Source of the DNA: Scleroderma bovista
Taxonomy: Eukaryota > Basidiomycota > Agaricomycetes > Boletales > Sclerodermataceae
Length of the DNA: 16,626 nt
Assembly (NCBI GenBank): GCA_037178675.1
Contig: JAYMGJ010000696.1
Span: forward strand, 1-16,626
Direction of reading: 5' to 3'
The notes beneath the pieces are model-generated. The model was not told the DNA's origin and did not search any database. It worked only from the letters and a program-made list of their open reading frames with translations. Below, in pieces: positions 1 to 8,337 of the stretch (positions within the stretch are counted from its first letter, which is position 1; each line of letters opens with the position of its first letter). A program made the position numbers and the translations under genes.

Positions 1-233
1 GCCTCCTTTCCAGATCGGAGATTGACGTGATCATTGACGAACCCTGTGATCAGCGTGGACCCGGAGTCCACAAGTGCACGGGTTTTAGGTAAGTCAAATG
101 ATAAGAGGATAACATGTGGCATAAGGGAGTTAGGATCGTGAAGAGCGGACGCGTTGAGGCAAGCCTCCTTAGGTGCACTTTCGGAGTCAACGCAGCTCGC
201 CAGTTGTGCGGAGGGCTGGGAGCTGCTTACTCT
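1..233 (-). CDS. pol: Pol N-terminus (retropepsin-like protease), partial, reached by -1 frameshift from gag
   Basis: The -1 frame relative to gag is open from the slippery heptamer (239-233) to the left edge, 77 codons. A pepsin-type active-site motif, ALVDSGST, lies at about 75-55. This is the aspartic protease that matures Gag and Pol in retroelements. There is no ATG at the start of the frame; the only in-frame ATG is at 123-121. With the heptamer one codon before the gag stop, this suggests expression as a Gag-Pol fusion. RT, RNase H and integrase lie beyond the window. The protease call rests on one short motif in the expected place. Confidence 0.75.
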
Positions 234-1654
234 TTTTTTGACTCGGAGTTGGCACCCGAGTTGGAGTCCGTCTTACCGGACTCAGCAGCGATGGCCGTGG
301 CGCGAGCCTTGACCTTTTTGGTCTTCTTTGGACAGTTGTCTGCGAAATGACCAGTGCCTCCACAGAACATGCAGAGGTTGTTGTCCAGACGCTGTTTGCG
401 CTCGTCTGCGGTTAGCTTCCCGTCCTTACCAAGCTTGTTGGTTAAGTCCGGTCTGGAACCAGAGGAGGACTGGTTGCTGGTCGCTTTAGACGAGCCAGAG
501 GAGTTGGCGGAGCTGGGGGAGTTTCCAGTCTTGGATTTCTCCTGACCAGAGTTGGAGGACTTGGTTGTGGACGAGGTGGGCTGACTCTTCGTCGTGCGAG
601 AGATCTCATCTTTGCGCTCCCAATAGCGCGTGTCGATCTCTTGGCAAAGAGCCCTCAACCCATGCAGAGTCAGGGGTTTCCCGACTCGAGCGATTTCATC
701 CTTGAGACGATCCGGGAGACCAGAGTAAAACAGGCGGCGGAGCGTGCCATCCCCGTAGTCCTGGACCTGCAAGGCGAGTCAGTTGAAGTCTACTATATAC
801 CGCGTAACGCGGTGAGCATCCTTCATCCAGAGATGCTCAAGCTGATGTTCAGCATCAGCGATGGGGTCATGAGGACCAAAGGTACTCTGGAGTTCAGCGA
901 CAAAATGGACCCAACTGTCCATCCAGAGTGGGCAGTCAGCCGGATCACCGGAGTTGAGGAGGTCCGGTTTGAACCACTCCAACGTCATACCTTTGAGATA
1001 GGACTGGGCAAATGATACCTTAGCCCTATCTAGGCGGAACGCTTTGGCGCGGTCCTGGAAGCAGAGCTCACACTGGACCAAGAAGGTCCTGAGCTTTTTT
1101 GGGTCCATACTGTCGAAGGTGTCCGGTTCACGGACTTTGGCATGGGAGGAAGAGGCGTCATTGGTCCGGCGGGAGGAGCGGGAGAGGCGATTGACAGCGA
1201 TTGCTAAATTTTGGAAAACAGCTAGACCAGGGTCTAGCTCGTCCATTGCGTCGACAAAGTCGTCATCGTCGTTGTTGTCATTGTTGTCGCCATCTCCGGG
1301 GTCATCCGGATCAGCTCCGGGTCCGTCCTCGGGGCCAAACCACTGGTGACAGGCAGGTTCGCGATGGTCCGGAGTGGGGTCACGACGGTAGGGGAATTGA
1401 TCACCAGAAATGGATTCATGGTGACCAAAGTCCACAGAACCACGAAGGCTCTGGGACGCAGCATCTCGACGCGGAGTCAAAGACACTGCTGGGTTGCGAG
1501 CTGTAAAGCTCCGGAATTGGCTAACGGAAGCCGGAGGTTGCCTGCGGTTAGACAGGGCTTGTTGGGCGGCAGAGAGATGGAGGTCATCTACTGCACCTGC
1601 TTCCTCAGCAAGTGCTGCAGCGGTACGAGCGCGAGAGCGTGTAGTCATAGTCAT
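227..1654 (-). pseudogene. gag: Gag of element 1, interrupted by one in-frame TGA
   Basis: Gag forms the retrotransposon particle and binds its RNA. Reading starts at ATG 1654 (or the in-frame ATG at 1648) and ends at TAA 229-227, about 475 codons. The order is an acidic, disordered N-terminus with a poly-Asp/Asn run, a Ty3-type gag core (from about 1150 to 600, including FLVQCELCFQDR and LFYSGLPDRLKDEI), a Ser/Lys-rich linker, and one CX2CX4HX4C zinc knuckle (CMFCGGTGHFADNC, about 380-339). A TGA at 781-779 splits the core. Frame and similarity continue on both sides, so this is one point change, probably CGA (Arg) to TGA. Everything else is open. Several plus-strand frames over this region are shadows. 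Confidence 0.85.
233..239 (-). promoter_or_regulatory. -1 programmed frameshift heptamer A AAA AAA (element 1)
   Basis: In the gag frame the minus strand reads TC A AAA AAA GAG TAA. The heptamer fits the X XXY YYZ rule and is one codon before the gag stop (TAA at 229-227). Slipping back one base leads into the open protease frame. I did not fold the downstream sequence, so a stimulatory structure is untested. A homopolymeric A7 could also promote transcriptional slippage. Confidence 0.75.
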
Positions 1655-1712
1655 AAGAGATGGAGAATAGTTTGCATACGAGGTATGGAAACAGTGAACC
1701 CACACAAGTGTG

Positions 1713-1722
1713 AGTCTGAAAT
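1713..1722 (-). other. Putative self-complementary primer binding site of element 1
   Basis: ATTTCAGACT on the minus strand starts 2 nt (GT) after the LTR-terminal CA at 1726-1725. It is the perfect reverse complement of AGTCTGAAAT at 1958-1949 in the LTR. The next two PBS bases (CA) pair only at the second. This is the arrangement expected if the mRNA's own 5' end primes reverse transcription, as in Tf1 and the sushi group. It does not begin with TGG, as tRNA-primed sites do. Confidence 0.55.
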
Positions 1723-1901
1723 ACTGTCAAGTCCGGGTCTACTCCGGTAGGGGGTCCGGTCAAGTCCGGACAAAGGCGGACAAAGGAGGAGGGCAGAGGG
1801 CTGGACAAGGGATAGTCCAGCTGGAGTTGGTGACCGCTTGGATTCAACGACAAGGACGAAGTGCGTTGATCCCTTGCGTAGGTTCCGGTCAAGGTGACGA
1901 T

Positions 1902-1931
1902 GACGGAGACAGAGACAGAGACAGGGACAGG
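1902..1931. repeat. GACAGA-type microsatellite
   Basis: About five imperfect copies of a GACNGA/GACAGG hexamer on the plus strand (CTGTCT/CTGTCC on the minus). It lies in the LTR just downstream of the predicted transcription start. Confidence 0.7.
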
Positions 1932-1948
1932 AGTAGTGACTATAGTTG

Positions 1949-1991
1949 ATTTCAGACTGAGGTCTACAAGGTAAACTAGAGGGTACTTATA
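1949..1991 (-). promoter_or_regulatory. TATA box and predicted transcript 5' end of element 1
   Basis: TATAAGTA lies at 1991-1984 (minus). AGTCTGAAAT starts at 1958, 26 nt after the last TATA base. That decamer is the exact reverse complement of the sequence just after the LTR (1722-1713), which marks it as the likely mRNA 5' end in a self-priming element. There is no experimental support. Confidence 0.5.
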
Positions 1992-2075
1992 CTAAGTAGA
2001 AACTAGGGTCAAGTACATATGGTGACAAGTAAACAACCTAATATCGGACAAGGGATGACCGGAGTTAGGACTAGG

Positions 2076-2134
2076 TCAGGTCCAGTGAAAATAAAGTCAG
2101 GACCGGGTAAAATAAATCAGGTCCAGTGAAAATG
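2076..2134. repeat. Three tandem units of about 18-21 nt inside LTR 1
   Basis: Plus-strand units begin at 2076, 2097 and 2117. Each starts TCAGG, followed by TCCAGTGAAAAT (units 1 and 3) or the diverged ACCGGGTAAAAT (unit 2). They may be promoter or enhancer repeats of the LTR U3 region. No function is shown by the sequence. Confidence 0.6.
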
Positions 2135-2508
2135 CTACAAGGTATAGGATATATCGAGTTCACGGAGAACTCACGTCAAGGCAGGGTAGACGGCGAGGTG
2201 TAGTAAGAGCGAATGGAGTATAGACCAAGGGTCGTAGTTAGCGGAAGGTTATCTGCATGACCGTGACTGGAGTAACTGAGAACGACCAGAGTTGAGCTAT
2301 GGGGCTGCAATGCAACCGGAGTAACCGGATAAGATCCGGAGTTGGACATGGTCGTAACAGGACCGACCTGCAGTACGTATTTAATTATATCCGCTGTGAC
2401 ACTTATCAATGATACATAAAAGTTCGCAGAGCGCCTGGAACAAATTCGAGGAGAACTACCAGCCACTGCCACAACGACAATCCGCAAGGCCTACAAACGG
2501 GGCGTGCC

Positions 2509-3760
2509 ATGCAAGGATCCTCTTTGGATGAAGAATTTAGTGAGAGTGTCAGCACAGCTGCAAAACGGCCACCGAGAAAAAAGGCACGACAGGCTGGAAG
2601 AAGTAAGTGTGCCTTTTGCACAACTATCTTGGCTGTGCCAGCTGATTTGTGGTAGTTGCCAGCGGTTTTGGGCTTGCATCGACATTCGTTCCAACCCCAT
2701 CAAGCTTGGTCACATCTGGTTCTTCAAATGGAAAATCTGTCTCCTTTGTCCGTGCCTTATGTAGTACTGTGCCGGAAACAGGAGAAGTTGAGATTATGTG
2801 GCCGGATGACTCAGATGCGGTCCCAATCAAAGGTTTGCTTAGCACTGACATTTTCGCCGAAGGCCTGACCAAGCGAGTCTACAAAGTACGTTGAGTAATA
2901 CCCTTTCTTTTTGGATTTGAATGCTGAGCATTTTTCAGTTGATGCTTGATGGAGATCTTTTTGTCGCAAAACGGTTTTTTAACATTGGAGCAGGGTCCAA
3001 TGTCGGCGTGTCTGATGTCGATAATGAAAAATACCTCCGGGCTGAGTTGATCAGGCTTTGTCAGGGAAGTTGGTTTTTGAGCCGCTTTCGTGATCTTGCA
3101 AGGCAGCGCAGTGTCGGCATCTTTTCTGGTGTGCAAACCTACTGATGCTACTGTATTTCAAGCTAGCTCAATTCTAATTCCTAGGGCTGGCATTTTCTGA
3201 TGGGTTTTTACTCCGAGAACGTCATGCACAGGCAGCCAGTGGTAGCACGAGCATCTCCGACAGCTCTGTCTGGCTCATGGAACCACGAAGAACAACAACT
3301 GTCATCAAATTCAGCGGCACAATGCAGCATCCGTCAACAAATGACAAACGTGGAATCACGATTGCTGCCTTCGCCCATTTTGTTTTTGAATTCTCCACTC
3401 GCAAGTTAGTCTTTGCTGACATTCAAGGTATGTAGATACGAGGTGGCAGTGTTGCACCCAATGCTCAGCTCCGCTTTTTCTTTGTTTAGGCTCGCCAATG
3501 ACTGTGGACGGACGGGATGGGATTGTTCTCTTTGATGTCATGACGCATACAGACACTGGGTGAGCTGCATTTGTGTCACTCAATGGCACACAGAAGGCTG
3601 ATTTTTATGAAGGCACAGTGGCATTGGAGATCATGGCAGAGATGGCATCTCAACATTCATACAACAGCATAAGTGTGATTACATTTGCACAGGCATGGGA
3701 CTACTTCCTTTGACAGAGACTGAGAATGATGGTGTTTCAGAGAATGGCGAGGAATTGTAG
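2509..3760 (+). CDS. Alpha-kinase domain protein (atypical Ser/Thr kinase)
   Basis: Six exons: 2509-2602, 2656-2885, 2939-3128, 3185-3427, 3490-3559 and 3619-3760. The introns are 53, 53, 56, 62 and 59 nt, all GT..AG. Joined, they give an uninterrupted 322-residue protein. The domain is the fungal alpha-kinase fold of the MHCK/eEF2K family: ATP-binding Lys119 in LFVAKRFF, a KFSGT strand (213-217), the catalytic ADIQG motif with Asp250, DGRDGIVLFD (259-268), then the G-rich GGIGDHG (276-282). The zinc ligands are His272, His293, Cys295 and Cys299 (HKCDYIC). All key residues are present, so it should be active; the substrate is unknown. Residues 1-31 are Lys/Arg-rich and uncertain. An open stretch in another frame (about 2429-2600, with VPCKDPLW) may be the remains of an upstream exon, displaced by element 1 or shifted by an indel. 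It is convergent with the tubulin pseudogene. Confidence 0.85.
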
Positions 3761-3867
3761 GGGCAGCACGAGATACAATTTGGACTTAGTTACATTTCTA
3801 TATAATGGACTACAGTAATGGACTGGTTTGAATGTGTCTGGTCGATGTTGTTGTCGTGGCTCGCCAT

Positions 3868-3964
3868 TGTGATCATGCCTCTGGGCCATCCCAGATTTTT
3901 GACATAAGGGGGATATCCATCCCAGCACCAGTACCACCGCCGAGCGAGTGCATAATTTAGAAAC
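3868..3964 (-). pseudogene. Second, short beta-tubulin fragment (GGGTGAGM region)
   Basis: It repeats the intron acceptor and exon start of the larger tubulin copy (AATAG then GTTTC, as at 4960 downwards). It encodes [11 protein letters not shown] and MSKI, with a stop near its start and many substitutions. Similarity fades after about 97 nt. It follows directly on the 3' end of the larger copy (stop at 3970-3968). The join looks like a tandem duplication or a recombination between two tubulin copies, not part of one gene. Confidence 0.75.
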
Positions 3965-3967
3965 CTA

Positions 3968-5364
3968 TTATACATTCGACTCAGCCTCAGTGAACTTCAT
4001 CTCATCCACGCCCTCCTGCGTGTATCAATGCAAGAAGGCCACTTGAACATGGCCGTGAAGTGGTCACTGACACGCTTGAGGAGTTCTTGGATGGCAGTAG
4101 AGTTACCAAGGAAGGTCACAGCCATCTTGGCACCACGAGGCGGGATATCACACTGTGCTGAGAGGACATTGTTAGGGATCCACTCGACGAAATATGCAGA
4201 GTTCTTGTTCTGGACGTTCTCTGTTCCTCGACTTTCTTCATCGAGACCTTACCACGGAATATAGCAGCAACCTGTGTCACATTTAGGAGCCATGGCTCGA
4301 TAGCACGTGAATGTGCTTACAGTTAGGTAACGACCGTGCATAGGATCCGATGCAGCCATCATGTTCTTGGCATCAAACATTTGCTGCACGAGTTCAGGGA
4401 CAGTAGCAGCACGGTATTGTTGGCTGCCATGAGCAGTTAAGGGAGTGAAACCAGTCATGAAGAAGTGCAGACGAGGGAAGGGGACTATCACGGGATCAAT
4501 ATATTAAGCAACAACAAAGGCAATTACAACATACCCATGTTGACGCCAAGTTTCCGTAGGTCGGAGTTGAGTTGACCAGGGAACGGCAGGCATGTGATAA
4601 TACACGACATGACGAAGGAAACGAGGTGGTTGAGATCTCCGTATGTAGGCGTTGAGAGCTTAAGCGTCCTGAAGCAAATGTCATAGAGGGCCTCATTGTC
4701 GATACAGAAAGTTTCGTCGGAGTTTCTACGAGTTGGTGAACTGAAAGGGTGGCATTGTAAGGCTGCCGATACATCAATATGGTAATCACTATATACAATT
4801 GACAACCTTACCTCCACGACGGTGTCCGACACAGCCGGACTGGGAACGACGGAATATGTGCACATCATGCGGTCAGGGTATTCTTCCCTGATTTTTGACA
4901 TGAGGAGGGTACCCATTCCAGCACCGGTACCACCACCGAGCGAGTGCGTAATTTGGAAACCTATTGGAGAATTTAGCTACATGCTGACACCCTTCGCGAT
5001 TGCATACCTTGAAGGCAGTGGGTGCCCTCGGCCTCCTTGCGCACGACATCCAACACGGAGTCGACCAGCTCCGTGCCCTCTGTATAGTCTAGACATGATT
5101 GTGAGATCCAGGGTATAAAAACACGTGGAAGACAAGTAAATACGTACGTCCTTTGGCCCAGTTGTTACCAGCACCACTCTGACCGAAGATGAAGTTGTCT
5201 GGGCGGAGAAGACCACCTAGAGGGCCAGAGCGAACGGAGTCCATGGTCCTGGGCTCGAGGGCGACACGGACAGCACGAGGAATGTATTTATTCGAACTTA
5301 ACCGATCTCGTTGTAGTAAACTGAGATATGCGGAAGCTGCATGTCGTTTGTCCCTCTGTAGAGA
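3968..5364 (-). pseudogene. Beta-tubulin pseudogene, intron-bearing, 5'-truncated
   Basis: The minus strand follows beta-tubulin through most of its length. In order: [14 protein letters not shown]; the GTP-binding-side [31 protein letters not shown]; the CTYSVVPSP segment; RLHFFMTGF; and a C-terminal part ending near EAESN at about 3970. Several introns survive with good splice sites (for example after 4810, 4530 and 4310), so this is a genomic copy and not a processed one. It lacks roughly the first 55 codons. Breaks are seen after YNEIG (stop and small insertion, about 5305), a 1-nt loss near 4722, a loss of about 5 nt near 4215, and indels near 4050. It ends with an early stop instead of the acidic tail. 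The exons are otherwise well conserved, so decay is fairly recent. An intact tubulin gene must exist elsewhere. Confidence 0.9.
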
Positions 5365-5666
5365 CTATCCTTGCAGCATGGATACGTTTAAAGTTTGAAT
5401 GAGAGAGCGAAGGAGGCGACAGCGATGTGTTGAGGGGTAATCGTGGCATCGTGCGGTCAGTGATATGGATTATATAATCTGCACTGGCACTGTCCGACGA
5501 CGCGACTTGTGCAAATTCAACCGTGGACTTCTCGCTAACGTCACTCAAGTGACTGAGTGACCATTGTCACGCTGTCCCCACTTTGCCAACACCACAGTTC
5601 AGTATCGGACCTTCACAGTTGCGTCGCCGAACTTTTAGTAACTCGTAACCATCCGAATCTGTCGAC
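5365..5666. other. Intergenic: tubulin pseudogene 5' flank and FunK1 promoter region
   Basis: No beta-tubulin first exons were found on the minus strand here. On the plus strand TATATAAT occurs at 5471-5478, about 190 bp before the FunK1 ATG, and may belong to its promoter. No other recognisable feature was seen. Confidence 0.4.
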
Positions 5667-8337
5667 ATGAACCCTCCTGGGTCTCAAACGACTCCTCACC
5701 AATCGCCGAATCAGACTCATAGCTTGATCGCAGCAGACGGCCGCCATCAGCCAGCAACTGGCCGCGCTTCAGCTACTTCAACCACCCCCATTAAACCCAA
5801 GAGCGGCCTTGAGAGGGCTTTCTCGACGTATACCCGCTTTCGTGACCCCTCAGTGCATGCCATTGGCACAGAAATGAGACGTGTCCTAGTTGGTCCAATG
5901 CCTGTGATGGCATTTCTGGACGCCTCTCTGCCTACAACATCTATTCCCCAATATAAACCGCTGAAGAATCGTTCTTTCAAAGCGGGACATACCTTCAACA
6001 AGATACTTACGGCCGAGAATGAGTTCGGTATGTATGATCCCTTTGTAAGTGTATTTTAGTTAAATGTTACCCCACTCACTGCGTATTCTGCTTAAGATCA
6101 AATCAATGAAGAAGTTTGCTCCACGACTCCACTTTGTCGACACTCATGCTCAACCAGACAAGAGGAATGGATTCCCCTTCGATATCAAGCCCGATATATC
6201 CATTTATCATGGCTCTCACAGCGTCGAGGGCTGCGATTTATCGCTACTCGATATGCACGTCGAGTTCAAGACCAAGAACGATCCATTCGCTTCTCCACAT
6301 GATAATGACGAGGAGAACGAAGGCGAGGACAACCCATCCACCCCCGCTTCTTCCAGTGCCTGGTCCTCGCCGATTCATTCAGATTTCGACGCAGATGATA
6401 CATTTGTCGGTCCTTCCCCGAACAGCAAAGACGCCCGAATTCCTTCTATTGGCGTGGACAAGCCATTTGTCATTCCTTTTTCAGACACTACGGAACTTTT
6501 AGGACAAATTGGAGCCTATACTGCAGCGCAGCTTGGTTTGCAATTTCGAACCCATTGTTTCTCTGTGATCATTTTCAAAGACGTTGCCCGTATACTTCGA
6601 TGGGACAGGGAGGGAGCCGTTGTCACGGGACCCATTTCGTATAATGCCGACCAAGGTCTAGCCGAATTTTTCTCTCGGTTTTCACAGGCCCCTCCTGAAC
6701 TGCGCGGCGTTGATACTACAGTTTCTTTCGCTTCAGAAGATGAAGCTATACGCGCTAGGACTAAACTGGGTTTATCTTCCGACACGACTATGTTTAAGAC
6801 CACTATTCCTAGAAGTGGTGACAGCCTACCATTTCCGATTATCTTCCCACGACTTGACTTCGTCCCGACCACTCCCGCTGGGCGTGCAACACGCACGTGT
6901 GTAGCATATGACCTTTCGGGCGACCGCAAGGTGTTCTTCAAAGATTCGTGGCGTGTGGATGCTGAGGATGTCGCCCCTGAAGGCAAAATCTACGCATTAC
7001 TCAATGAGCAGGGTGTCCGCAATGTCCCGACATGTCTTGCCAGCGGCGATGTGGTGTGTCAGCCAGAACAACTTACCATGACGGTTGTGTTGTCGAGGCT
7101 TGATTGGGTTTTTAGAAGTGAACTGGTGCTCACTGCGCACAGGCATCACCGGATTGTCCTAAACATTGTTGGTGAAAGCTTGGCTAAGTTCACGTCGTCT
7201 CGGGAGCTGGTACAAAATGTGCATGATGCACTTATTGGTGAGTGGTCTCCATTCTATGACTGCACAATCATTCAATGGACTGATATTATTACCAATGGCT
7301 AGCTCACCAAGATGCATTTAGAGCTGGGGTTCTCCACCGGGACATTAGTCCTGGTAATATTATCGTTTTTTTGGGAACGGGATATTTAATCGACTGGGAT
7401 CTGGCGAAGGAGATAAGGCTAGGAAGCCCTCGTAGGGCAGTGCGGACAGTAGGTGGTGCCTTTCCACCATGCGTATATTCTAATGCGCTTCGAACAGGGC
7501 ACCTGGCAATTCATGTCTACCGCTCTTGTTGCTGATCCTGCAGCGGAACACACGTTTGTGGATGACCTGGAGTCCGCATTTTGGGCTCTACTCTGGACGC
7601 TTCTTATGCACTCCGAATCGTCATTCTCTATTGAAACTCTGAGCAAGTTCATTCGAGAGACTTTCGAATCCTCTGGATCGCAGGGGAAGGAGAATGTACT
7701 TGTTTCGCAGGGCATATTTTCCAAACCATCCCAAATCCCACAACGCCTCTTCTCTAACGACGCGAACCCCCCTTCCCAAGACCTTCAGGTCCCCTTCCCT
7801 TCCCGGCAGTCACTAAATATGTTACTCAAGGATCTGGCGAATCTCTTTCGCCACCGCTATACCAAGCTTGACGATCACCATTGGCTGGCCTTTAAGGTAG
7901 CTCTTCATGGTAGGCAGATTGATTCCTTGGGGGTTGACACCATCCGAAACTGCCTGACCCCTGCCGCCGTGCAAGAAATTAGGGCAAAATTTGGAAATGA
8001 AGATGGTCTCGAACATTTTGAGGTATATCGTTGTGGGTTGATGATGGGAAGGCTGAGCAGTCACGACTACATTATCAATCGCTTTTCCCACTACCTGGAG
8101 TTGAAAGATTGGCCCTCAGATGACAAAGCTGAACCGCAACATTTAATAGCAGTGAACACTTGGGGCAGGGACGTGCCGTCGAGGGTGTCCTTCCGTCCAA
8201 AGCATTTATTAGAGGATGTTGGAGAAGGCAAATCTCGTAAGAAAAGTCGTAGTAGGCCAACGAAATCGGGAAGTCGGAATGATCGCGGCAGAAACCGGAG
8301 TCAGCGCAAAAGAGTTGGTTCTAGTACCTCCACGTAG
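5667..8337 (+). CDS. FunK1-type fungal protein kinase
   Basis: Four exons: 5667-6044, 6097-7237, 7303-7448 and 7498-8337. The introns are 52, 65 and 49 nt, all GT..AG. The joined frame is open for 834 residues. Residues about 127-150 hold the family's N-terminal FVDTH..PD signature and KPDISIY. An acidic Ser-rich loop follows (about 175-215). The kinase core has a likely ATP-site Lys408 (VFFKDSWR), the catalytic loop HRDISPGN (518-525), LIDWDLAK in place of DFG (537-539 = DWD), and RTGTWQFMS (554-562) followed by DDLES. These fit FunK1, a family expanded in multicellular fungi whose substrates are unknown. The last 35 or so residues are very basic (RKKSRSRPTK), perhaps a nuclear signal. The exon 1/2 splice at 6044/6097 was chosen because it joins YDPF to IKSMKKFAPRLHFVDTH in frame. 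All catalytic motifs are present, so it is probably functional. Confidence 0.9.

Larger units (their letters stand above)
1..2359 (-). mobile_element. Ty3/gypsy LTR retrotransposon 'element 1', 5' part only
   Basis: Read on the minus strand the order is LTR (2359-1725), 2-nt spacer, primer binding site, short leader, gag (1654-227), then the start of pol in the -1 frame, cut by the left window edge. The 3' LTR lies outside, so LTR age and target-site duplication cannot be measured. The flank next to the LTR start is GGACC at 2360-2364, the predicted 5-bp duplication. Gag carries a nonsense codon, so this copy cannot make full Gag by itself. The layout (Gag with one zinc knuckle, protease first in pol, LTR beginning TGTTACG) fits Ty3/gypsy. 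RT and integrase are not in view, so the clade is not established. Confidence 0.85.
1725..2359 (-). repeat. 5' LTR of element 1 (635 bp)
   Basis: On the minus strand it begins TGTTACGACC (2359-2350) and ends GGACTTGACA (1734-1725). The ends are TG..CA with a short imperfect inverted repeat (TGTTA/TGACA). The 3' boundary was set because a putative self-priming PBS begins 2 nt later, the same spacing as in element B. Inside are a TATA-like box, the predicted start site, a 21-nt repeat cluster and a GACAGA microsatellite. The second LTR is outside the window, so the boundaries are inferred. Confidence 0.6.

Noticed and set aside
1694..1705. TGGGTTCACTG on the minus strand as a tRNA-type primer binding site of element 1
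   Set aside because: It is about 20 nt from the LTR end and does not match a tRNA 3' end I can recognise. The self-complementary site 2 nt from the CA fits better.
641..1750. Plus-strand open frames of 100-134 codons
   Set aside because: They are antisense shadows of gag in element 1, without domain-like sequence.
2404..2621. Minus-strand frames over the alpha-kinase 5' region
   Set aside because: They are shadows of the plus-strand gene and the LTR flank, with no supporting motif.
6032..6059. Alternative 5' splice site GTATGT at 6029-6034 for FunK1 intron 1
   Set aside because: The GTAAGT at 6045 joins the two exons in frame and restores the family's FVDTH region directly. The earlier site would drop five codons and break the phase.
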